Source: an uncultured Myxococcales bacterium (GTDB taxonomy: Bacteria; Myxococcota_A; UBA9042; DTJE01). Taken from it: 59,209 nt of DNA. The stretch's first letter is position 1. Each line of letters opens with the position of its first letter. The position numbers and the translations under genes were made by a program. Location: positions 1-59,209 of the forward strand of contig CAINDP010000202.1 in assembly GCA_903847405.1 (NCBI GenBank). Direction: 5' to 3'. Below the pieces are notes generated by a model that was given only the letters and a program-made list of their open reading frames with translations, searched no databases and was not told the origin of the DNA. Below are positions 53,486 through 59,209 of this stretch, piece by piece.

Positions 53486-53524
53486 TTCCTCCCCTCGGGA
53501 CGGGCCGCGGGCCCGCCCGATCCA

Positions 53525-54124
53525 TCACTGAACGCAGCGCACGTTCGTCTTGCCGTTCGTCTTCGTGGAGAACGGGAATGCGCTCGCGAAATCGATCGCC
53601 CAGGCATAGTCCGCTTGGGACCCGTGCAGCGTCGAGGTCCAGTAGAACCCGCAGGCGCCCTGGGTGCCGGCGGCCCAGTAGCATCCGTTTTCCGGACCCA
53701 GGGTCCTGGGGCAGCCGGTGCAATCGCCCGGGCAGAAGTCGGTGCAGGTGTCCGTCACTCCGCACGATCCCGTCGCCTCGGTGACGGGGCAGCCGCGCAG
53801 GAAGCTCCGCAGTTCGCACAGGGTCGGCACCCGCATGCCCTGGTCCCCGCAATACGTGGTCGCCTCGGCCAGGGTGACCAGGGTCATGGGTTCGGCCTTC
53901 CACTGCAGGCTGCCCACGGGCGGACATCCCCCGGTCGGTGCGTCAGCCGGCGGCACGTCCTCGGTCGCGTCGGGGCCGGCCGTGTCGGTTCCCACGTCCG
54001 AGGGGACGTCGCCGGACATGGCGACGTCATCCGGTGCGCCATTCCCCCCGCCGCAAGCATCCCCCCCGATCGCGACGGCAAGGGCAAACACGAGCACCCT
54101 AAGCCGGGATCGGCTGCGCTTCAT
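53525..54124 (-). CDS. Lcl_C/DUF1566-domain lipoprotein
   Basis: 199 residues from the ATG at 54124. The signal ends GGDAC; the Asp at -2 is unusual for a lipobox. An acidic linker with DVPSDVGTDT and DATEDVPPADAP follows. The domain carries MRVPTLCELRSFLRGCP, FYWTSTLHGSQADYAWAIDF and a terminal NVRCVQ, the Lcl_C fold also seen at 16876-18207. Five disulfides are possible. Thirty-nine base pairs separate it from the MopE-like gene downstream on the same strand, a likely operon. Confidence 0.75.
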   Translation of the reverse strand: MKRSRSRLRVLVFALAVAIGGDACGGGNGAPDDVAMSGDVPSDVGTDTAGPDATEDVPPADAPTGGCPPVGSLQWKAEPMTLVTLAEATTYCGDQGMRVPTLCELRSFLRGCPVTEATGSCGVTDTCTDFCPGDCTGCPRTLGPENGCYWAAGTQGACGFYWTSTLHGSQADYAWAIDFASAFPFSTKTNGKTNVRCVQ

Positions 54125-54194
54125 GACGATGATTCTCCGGGTACCTCTGGCGGGATGATCCTCGATCGCGGCCGGAGAAGTCAATGCGCAACTG

Positions 54195-54216
54195 CCTGTT
54201 TCACAACAGGTTGACA
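54195..54216. promoter_or_regulatory. Palindrome next to a -35-like element
   Basis: CCTGTT-TCAC-AACAGG (54195-54210) is a perfect 6-bp inverted repeat that abuts TTGACA (54211-54216) on the plus strand. It lies between divergent genes at 54124 and 54277. No good -10 is seen at the usual spacing. It could be an operator; the spacing does not fit the E. coli LexA box. Confidence 0.35.
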
Positions 54217-54276
54217 GCGGCCCGGCATCATGCAAACGTCGCCTGACGAACACCCACTTCGCACAGGAGGAACCCG

Positions 54277-55005
54277 ATGCGCGTTTCGACCAGGGCCATT
54301 CTGCCGGGGATCGTGCTGGTGCTTGCGTCCGCGACAGCGGGGGCCAAGCCATCGACCGACCTGTGCGGAAAGTTCTTCACCCCCATCGTTCCCGGCGAAA
54401 AGGTCCTGGACTGCAAGTACGTGGGGGGCGATCGGCCCACCCACGAACTGAACGGCCAGCAGTACCTGACGGCCGTCGGGACCTGCTGGGATTTCGACCT
54501 GACGGCGGTGCAGCGCTGCGGCTGCCGGCTGTTCATGAAATCCAGCATCTGCTGCCGGAACGGGTCCACGAAGGAATGCGAATGGCGCGTCGGCGACTCG
54601 AAACTGGTGGACTGCAAGCCTTTCGGCCAGCCGCCCTTCGGCCTGTCCGGAACCACCGAACCCGAGGAATGCCGCATCCGTCGCAATGCCTCCGACTGCT
54701 TCAAGGACAAGAACCTGTCGTTCGCGGGGATCACGCTGGGGCCCTGCGCAGTGGGCCCGCGGTTCGTTTGCCCCAAGGGGGACGACACGCTTTCGGAGTT
54801 CCTTGAAAACCGTTGCGGCCCCACCCCCGAGGACTGCGGTTGCACGCTGGCCGAGCCCTGCTCGAAGTCCGAGGAAATCGCCTGCTACAAGGCCTGGAAG
54901 GCGGACCCCGAGGCAATGGCCTGCTTCGACGCGAAGGCGAATCCTTCGGGCTGGGCCCGCACCGAGTGCTACCGCAAGTTGCAGGAATCCCGCGCCGGGA
55001 AGTGA
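54277..55005 (+). CDS. Secreted Cys-rich protein of unknown function
   Basis: 242 residues; AGGAGG lies 6 bp before the ATG. The signal peptide ends ATAGA. The mature chain has about 22 cysteines spaced in motifs such as RCGCRLF, SSICCRNG, DCGCTLAEPC and IACYKAW. The Cys are spread evenly, suggesting several disulfide-rich modules. No family is recognised. No partner is evident apart from the divergent Lcl_C-domain lipoprotein. Confidence 0.68.
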   Translation: MRVSTRAILPGIVLVLASATAGAKPSTDLCGKFFTPIVPGEKVLDCKYVGGDRPTHELNGQQYLTAVGTCWDFDLTAVQRCGCRLFMKSSICCRNGSTKECEWRVGDSKLVDCKPFGQPPFGLSGTTEPEECRIRRNASDCFKDKNLSFAGITLGPCAVGPRFVCPKGDDTLSEFLENRCGPTPEDCGCTLAEPCSKSEEIACYKAWKADPEAMACFDAKANPSGWARTECYRKLQESRAGK

Positions 55006-55104
55006 CCCCGTTCTGCACCGGAACGCCGCGACGGGCCGAAGGGCTGCCGGAAGGCGGCGAATCTTCCGCGGCTTTTCCGGCCTTGCGGAGGGACGCGGCA
55101 GATG

Positions 55105-55131
55105 GTATTACCCAACCCACTTTCGTAATAC
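55105..55131. promoter_or_regulatory. Candidate NikR operator
   Basis: GTATTAC at 55105-55111 and GTAATAC at 55125-55131 form a perfect inverted repeat with a 13-bp spacer; the flanking G and C extend it to 8 bp arms. The layout fits the GTRTTAC-N12/13-GTAAYAC type of site proposed for deltaproteobacterial NikR proteins (recalled, not searched). It is 30 bp before the first start of the operon that converges on nikR. Confidence 0.65.
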
Positions 55132-55161
55132 CCGGTTCACCCGGGGCAAGTGGGGGGATCC

Positions 55162-55641
55162 ATGGTGGTGAAGAGGCTGTGGTGGGTCGGGATCGGGCTG
55201 GCGTTCGCCCTGGGCTGTGACAGCGGCGATGGCGGCAGCGCGACCGTCAGCGTCAAGAACGACTTCGGGGCCATGCCCCCCTGGACGATCTGCCACGCGA
55301 ACTACCTGGACGTGGAGTTCGGGAAGATCGCCATCGGGGCGACGTCGGGCCCGCAGAAGGTCCAGCCGGGCCTGGACTATGTGCTGATGGTCGCGGCCTG
55401 GAATGACCCGGACTGCACCCCGGCCCACTGCCTGCCCATCGCGACCAGGACCGAGGAAGAGGTCGTGGACGGGCAGACGCGGACCATCACCGTTGCGATG
55501 GCGAACCACCAGGGCCCATGCCCGCCCGAGGGTGTCGCGCCCATCCCGCAGGCCCAGTACGAACGGATCCTCCAGTTGTACCCGGAATACGGGTTCACGC
55601 CGTACGCCGACCGGGCCCAGAACCCGAAGTGCGCACAGTGA
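55162..55641 (+). CDS. Small lipoprotein, first gene of the NikR-linked operon
   Basis: 159 residues from the ATG at 55162 with GGGGGGA upstream. The signal ends AFALGC (lipobox). The mature domain is a small beta protein (ATVSVKNDFGAM, TICHANYLDVEFGKI, TRTITVAMA) with four cysteines and several His. No family is named. Its stop overlaps the next gene (GTGA). It probably lies in the periplasm or on the outer membrane and assists metal uptake; that role is inferred from the operator and from the receptor in the operon. Confidence 0.7.
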   Translation: MVVKRLWWVGIGLAFALGCDSGDGGSATVSVKNDFGAMPPWTICHANYLDVEFGKIAIGATSGPQKVQPGLDYVLMVAAWNDPDCTPAHCLPIATRTEEEVVDGQTRTITVAMANHQGPCPPEGVAPIPQAQYERILQLYPEYGFTPYADRAQNPKCAQ

Positions 55642-56075
55642 CACAGGCCTTGCCGACATGGGCCGCCCGCAGCCGCGCGGTCATCGTGTGCATCCTGCTG
55701 GCGCCGGCCACGCTGGTGACGGGCTGCGACCTGGACTACCCCGAGGTCGTCGTCGTCAACCGCATCGCGGCGGACGTGGTGATCCGCGACCCCGGTTTCA
55801 ACGGGTGCCGGTGGAACGTGACCCTGAACTTCGGGGACGCCACGGTGCCGAAGCGCTGCCTGCCCGGGGAGGATCGGATCCACTTCCAGAAACTGGACCT
55901 CGGGAAGTACGCGGCAGACCTGGCTGCGGCCGGGGCCGACGTCCCGGAGCCGATGTGGTTCAACTACCAGACGGTCAGCGTCCGGACGGTCGGCCAGGGG
56001 GACTTCCGGGTGTTCGAAGTGACCACCGACGATCTGGAACAGGACTTTTCGATCCCGGGGCCCTACGGGCACTGA
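55638..56075 (+). CDS. Small lipoprotein, second gene of the NikR-linked operon
   Basis: 145 residues from a GTG overlapping the upstream stop. A hydrophobic signal ends LVTGC (lipobox). The mature part is a single beta domain (PEVVVVNRIAADVVIRD, CRWNVTLNFGDATVPKRC) with one Cys pair. It resembles the first lipoprotein in size and strand order and may be a distant paralogue. It is followed 10 bp later by the TonB-dependent receptor. Confidence 0.7.
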   Translation: MTQALPTWAARSRAVIVCILLAPATLVTGCDLDYPEVVVVNRIAADVVIRDPGFNGCRWNVTLNFGDATVPKRCLPGEDRIHFQKLDLGKYAADLAAAGADVPEPMWFNYQTVSVRTVGQGDFRVFEVTTDDLEQDFSIPGPYGH

Positions 56076-56085
56076 AGGGGGGCGG

Positions 56086-57978
56086 GTGCATCGGATGCTG
56101 CCCATGGCGGTCCTGGCCCTGGCGGTGTGCTCGACCGCCCGGGCGCAATCCGCCCAGGAACCCCCGCCCGGGCCCCTCCCGGAGGAAGCGCCTCCGGCCA
56201 ACCAGACCGTGATCCAGGCACCCCGCCCCGTTTCGCCCGACCGGACCCAGGACCAACTGGTGATTCCGGGCGATCGCCTGCGGGAAAGTCCCAAGCCGAA
56301 CCTGTTCGAGGCGCTGGCCCAGGAGTCCGCCTCCATCCACGTGACCCGGCGTGGCGTCGGCCCGGCGGGGGTGTCCTCGGGCGCCTCCGGGGGCCTGACG
56401 ATCCGGGGCCTGGGCGGCAGCCCCAACACGCAGGTCGTGGTGGTCGAGGACGGGGTGCCGGACGTGCAGGGCATCTTCGGCCATCCGTTGCCGGACGCGT
56501 ACGTTCCGGCCCTGATCGACCAGATCGCCGTCGTGGAGGGCGGGGACTCGGTCCTGTACGGGACGAACGCCATGGGCGCGGCGATCGTGATCCGCAGCCG
56601 TTGGCGGGAGTTCGACGGCTGGGAGGTCGGGTCGGACACGTCCTACGGCAGTTACACGACCCTGGGCGAAACCGCGACCGCGCTGGTGCGGCACGGCCCG
56701 TGGGACGGCGCCTTCGCGCTGCATGCCCTGCGGACGGACGGGCACCGGGACGGGGCCGGAGGGTCGAACCTGGTCCTGCAGAGCGCGGGTCGGTACCGGT
56801 TCGACGACGGCTGGAGCATCGCCCTGCGAAACAAGGCGGTCCACGTCACGGGGGGCGACCCGGGAACGGTCCAGCACCCGTACACCGACCACACGTTCGA
56901 CGTCTGGCGGGACAACCTGTCGGCGACCGTCGAGTACAACCGCCCCGGGCTGCGCGTGACCCTGCTGCCCTACGCGAACGTCGGGCGCCACCGGTTGTAC
57001 GACGGCTTCCAGTCCAAGGACTGGACAGTGGGTGGGAACGTCGAGGCGTCCATCCGGCTGCACCGGGACGTGGACCTGCTGCTGGGCCTCAACGGGCAGG
57101 ACGTGGACGGGACGGTCGACAACCGCATCCAGGGCACGTCCCGGGCCGTCGATGCCACGGTGGACTTCGCGCACTACAACCAGTTGACGTGGCGGCCGGT
57201 GAAGGGCCTGTCCTTCGTGGCGGGGACGCGGGAACTGGTCAGCCTGAAGTACGGGTTCGTGTTCCTGGGCAAGGCCGGGTTCCGGTGGAACTTCTGGGAC
57301 GGGATGTACGTGCGATCCCGCGTGACCCGCAACTTCCGCCAACCGACGATCCGGGAACTGTACCTGCCCTACCCCGTGGCCAACCCGGACCTGAAACCCG
57401 AAACGTCGCTGAACTGGGACGCGACCATCGGCTATAGCGACTACCGCCACGTCGAGGTCTCGGTGACAGGCTTCCGGACGCAGGCGAAGGATCTGATCAA
57501 GACCTTCGGCGCCTGGCCCGCGGCCGAGGTGGTCAACATCGACCAGATCGTGGTCTGGGGCGTGGAGGGGCGCGTGGCCGTCCGCGACCTGGGGCCGTTC
57601 GGGGCATCGGTGTCGGGGATGTGGCAGGACGTGGGGCGCTACACCCGGCAGAACCCCAGCGCGAAACTGAACGTCACGCTGTCCCTGGCACACGAGTTCG
57701 GCAGCCACCGGATCGCCGGGAGCGTCACGGGGGAGTGGGACCACGGGCTGTTCGCGAACAACCATGGCCGGGACCCGATCCCCGACCCGTTCTTCCTGGA
57801 CGTCGACGTGCGCTACCGGTTCGCGGATCCGGGCCGGGGCTGGGCGGTCGAACCGTACCTGGTCCTGCGCAACGTCCTGAACCGGAACTACGAGTTCATC
57901 CGGGGCTACCAGATGCCCGGGTTCAACCTGCTGGCCGGCCTGAAGGTCGCCCTGGACGGGAAATGGTCGACACCCTGA
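56086..57978 (+). CDS. TonB-dependent outer-membrane receptor, probably for nickel
   Basis: 630 residues from a GTG with GGGGGGCGG upstream. The signal ends ARAQ. A Pro-rich stretch precedes the candidate TonB-box NQTVIQAP (about 40-47). The plug spans about 55-170 with LTIRGLGGSPNTQVVVVEDG and IDQIAVVEGGDSVLYGTNAMGAAIVI, classic plug signatures. The 22-strand barrel runs to the C-terminus, which ends with the usual alternation (FNLLAGLKVAL). It imports a metal complex at the expense of the TonB-dependent proton gradient. Assignment to nickel rests on the NikR-type site upstream and nikR downstream. Confidence 0.85.
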   Translation: MHRMLPMAVLALAVCSTARAQSAQEPPPGPLPEEAPPANQTVIQAPRPVSPDRTQDQLVIPGDRLRESPKPNLFEALAQESASIHVTRRGVGPAGVSSGASGGLTIRGLGGSPNTQVVVVEDGVPDVQGIFGHPLPDAYVPALIDQIAVVEGGDSVLYGTNAMGAAIVIRSRWREFDGWEVGSDTSYGSYTTLGETATALVRHGPWDGAFALHALRTDGHRDGAGGSNLVLQSAGRYRFDDGWSIALRNKAVHVTGGDPGTVQHPYTDHTFDVWRDNLSATVEYNRPGLRVTLLPYANVGRHRLYDGFQSKDWTVGGNVEASIRLHRDVDLLLGLNGQDVDGTVDNRIQGTSRAVDATVDFAHYNQLTWRPVKGLSFVAGTRELVSLKYGFVFLGKAGFRWNFWDGMYVRSRVTRNFRQPTIRELYLPYPVANPDLKPETSLNWDATIGYSDYRHVEVSVTGFRTQAKDLIKTFGAWPAAEVVNIDQIVVWGVEGRVAVRDLGPFGASVSGMWQDVGRYTRQNPSAKLNVTLSLAHEFGSHRIAGSVTGEWDHGLFANNHGRDPIPDPFFLDVDVRYRFADPGRGWAVEPYLVLRNVLNRNYEFIRGYQMPGFNLLAGLKVALDGKWSTP

Positions 57979-57997
57979 AACCGATTGGGAGGTTTTG

Positions 57998-58474
57998 ATG
58001 ACACGCCTGCTCACGCTCGCAGCCCTGTGCCTGGTCCTCGTTTCCGCCGCAGCCTGCCGCGAGATATCACCCCCCACGGCCCTGCCCCGGGTGGTTGCGC
58101 CCCGGCAGCCTGCGGCACCGGCCACCGCGCCGTCGCCGGGGGGACAACCGTCGAACCTCGTGTACCAGCGCTTCGTCCTGAATCCCGAGCCGGTCTACCA
58201 GGAACTGCTGGTCGGGGCGCCGCAGACAGGCGGCATGCGGTCGGGGCGCGTGGTGCTGCTGGCGGGCCAGGAGATGGCGCGCCACTCCACGAAGGACAAC
58301 GAGGAGATGCTGGTCTTCCTGAAGGGGAAGGGGCGCGTCGTGCTGGGCTCCGAGCCCATCCTGATGGAGGAAGGCCAGGCGCTGTACGTCCCGCCGCAGA
58401 ACGAGCACGGGATCTTCAACGACGGTCCCGGGGAACTGCGCTACATGTACATCGTGGCACCGGCCGGGCGCTGA
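57998..58474 (+). CDS. Cupin-domain lipoprotein
   Basis: 158 residues; GGGAGG 5 bp before the ATG. The signal ends LVSAAAC (lipobox), then a Pro/Ala-rich linker. The cupin_2 barrel has motif 1 GQEMARHSTKDNEEMLVFLK and motif 2 GQALYVPPQNEHGIFNDG, with His and Glu residues placed as metal ligands. It may bind or deliver a metal, or sense a ligand in the periplasm. Last gene of the NikR-linked operon; its stop is 19 bp from that of nikR. Confidence 0.78.
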   Translation: MTRLLTLAALCLVLVSAAACREISPPTALPRVVAPRQPAAPATAPSPGGQPSNLVYQRFVLNPEPVYQELLVGAPQTGGMRSGRVVLLAGQEMARHSTKDNEEMLVFLKGKGRVVLGSEPILMEEGQALYVPPQNEHGIFNDGPGELRYMYIVAPAGR

Positions 58475-58493
58475 CGGGAACGCGGGGGCCCGC

Positions 58494-58910
58494 CTACTTC
58501 AGGCGCTTGCCGGTCGTGGTCGCCGTCAGCCTGCCGTGCTTCACGCCCCGCGTGCCCACCAGGGCGTCCGCGATGGGCTGCACGACCGAGGCCCGTCCCT
58601 GGACCGCGATGACCTCCAGGCAGTTGTCGTGGTCCAGGTGGACGTGCAGGGACGACAGGATCACGTCGTGATGGTCGTGCTGCAGGTGGGTCAGACGCTC
58701 GGACAGTTCGCGCACGTGGTGGTCGTACACCAGCGTGACGGTGCCGACGATTTCCTGGTCCCCTTCCCATTCCTCGCGGACCAGCGAATCGCGGATCAGG
58801 TCGCGCAGGGCCTCGGAGCGGTTCGAGTAGCCCCGGCGCAGGGTGGCCTCCTGGAACTGTTCCAGCAGGTCGGCATCCAGCGAGGCGCTGAACCGCACGA
58901 TGTTGCCCAT
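58494..58910 (-). CDS. nikR: Nickel-responsive regulator NikR
   Basis: 138 residues. An N-terminal ribbon-helix-helix (VRFSASLDADLLEQFQEA, then NRSEALRDLIRD) is followed by the ACT-type metal-binding domain. SSLHVHLDHDNCLEV aligns with the high-affinity site of E. coli NikR (His87, His89, Cys95) and HHDVILSS supplies the His76 equivalent; all four Ni ligands are present. It represses nickel uptake genes when nickel is sufficient. It converges on the TonB-receptor operon. No GTATTAC-type site is seen upstream of nikR itself. Confidence 0.93.
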   Translation of the reverse strand: MGNIVRFSASLDADLLEQFQEATLRRGYSNRSEALRDLIRDSLVREEWEGDQEIVGTVTLVYDHHVRELSERLTHLQHDHHDVILSSLHVHLDHDNCLEVIAVQGRASVVQPIADALVGTRGVKHGRLTATTTGKRLK

Positions 58911-59031
58911 GGATGTCCTCCCGGTCCTCGGACCACGACTGCCCGACGATAGCCGATCGACCCGATGGAGGCGAGCCGGGGACGGGGCCGAAGCCAGGGG
59001 CCTTTACTCATCGAGGACGACCCGCCCGGGT

Positions 59032-59209
59032 TCAGAACGGGCAGCAGAGCATCGCGATGCTGTTCGTTGCGGTGTCGTCCCCGCCGCTCCCCTGGTCGCC
59101 CTCGACCTTCTGCTCGAGGCCGCAGACGTAGGTCTTGGCGGGGCAGTAGGCCCGGCCCCGCCACGAACCAAAGGCGCCGCCGCCCGGCGCCTCCACCCAG
59201 GACACGTTC
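59032..59209 (-). CDS. C-terminus of a VMO-I-like secreted protein (cut by the window edge)
   Basis: Reverse-strand frame open from the window edge to a TGA at 59032-59034. The 58 visible residues include GSWRGRAYCPAKTYVCGLEQ, KVEGDQGSGGDDTATNSIAM and end LCCPF. CPxxxYVxGLxxKVExxQGxGDDTAxNxI matches the repeat of the vitelline membrane outer-layer protein I (VMO-I) fold, which is found in secreted bacterial proteins as well as egg proteins. The N-terminus and signal lie outside the window. Confidence 0.7.
   Translation of the reverse strand, partial: NVSWVEAPGGGAFGSWRGRAYCPAKTYVCGLEQKVEGDQGSGGDDTATNSIAMLCCPF

Noticed and set aside
54195-54210. LexA box
   Set aside because: CTGT and ACAG are separated by 6 bp, not the 8 bp of the E. 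coli site, and the neighbouring genes are not SOS genes.

Overview
The window is a GC-rich bacterial chromosome segment. It is crowded with secreted lipoproteins, many of which carry Asp/Pro-rich linkers just after the lipid cysteine. MopE-type calcium-binding repeats, FecR/ECF sigma modules, a V4R-GGDEF pair and a NikR site of the deltaproteobacterial type are also present. Together these suggest a member of the former Deltaproteobacteria, such as Myxococcota or a relative, probably environmental. This placement is an inference from gene content; no rRNA is present.

Layout. 0-24.8 kb is mostly ordinary chromosome: a YgjP-like metallohydrolase that appears 5'-truncated at a palindromic repeat, a DUF2079 membrane protein with a linalool dehydratase/isomerase-like lipoprotein, a P-type cation ATPase, an AraC regulator, DNA polymerase IV, secreted hydrolases, a V4R/GGDEF pair, an aldo-keto reductase, a PI3/4-kinase-like protein, a stand-alone Cache sensor domain, a methyltransferase-lipoprotein-PilZ run, MnmE, a lipoprotein-Fur pair, a GT39-type membrane protein and tRNA-Gly(CCC).

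24.8-43.9 kb is accessory. It starts at the tRNA-Gly with an Xre-type regulator plus a DUF6036-like nucleotidyltransferase. Next come two paralogous four-gene cassettes, A at 26.6-32.1 kb and B at 33.8-39.1 kb. Each encodes, in order, a secreted protein with a predicted beta-barrel half, an ECF sigma factor, a zinc-finger/TM/FecR/TPR anti-sigma protein and a large lipoprotein. A 129-bp direct repeat flanks cassette A. The right copy runs straight into a duplicated 3' half of the tRNA-Gly whose T-arm is split by two 30-bp repeat units. A short remnant resembling the C-terminus of a tyrosine recombinase follows. Decayed ORFs and a dispersed repeat lie beyond each cassette. Two beta-propeller-like lipoproteins close the region.

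43.9-55 kb is a run of surface or secreted proteins: a CehA/McbA-like PHP-fold metallohydrolase, two right-handed beta-helix proteins, a MopE-like lipoprotein, an Lcl_C-domain lipoprotein and a Cys-rich secreted protein.

55.1-58.9 kb is a probable nickel-acquisition locus. A perfect GTATTAC-N13-GTAATAC palindrome precedes two small lipoproteins, a TonB-dependent receptor and a cupin lipoprotein, and nikR converges on them. The window ends inside a reverse-strand gene with a VMO-I-like C-terminus.

The best candidate for an undescribed system is the duplicated barrel / ECF sigma / FecR-TPR / lipoprotein cassette. It looks like a cell-surface signalling unit that uses a dedicated barrel protein in place of a FecA-type receptor.
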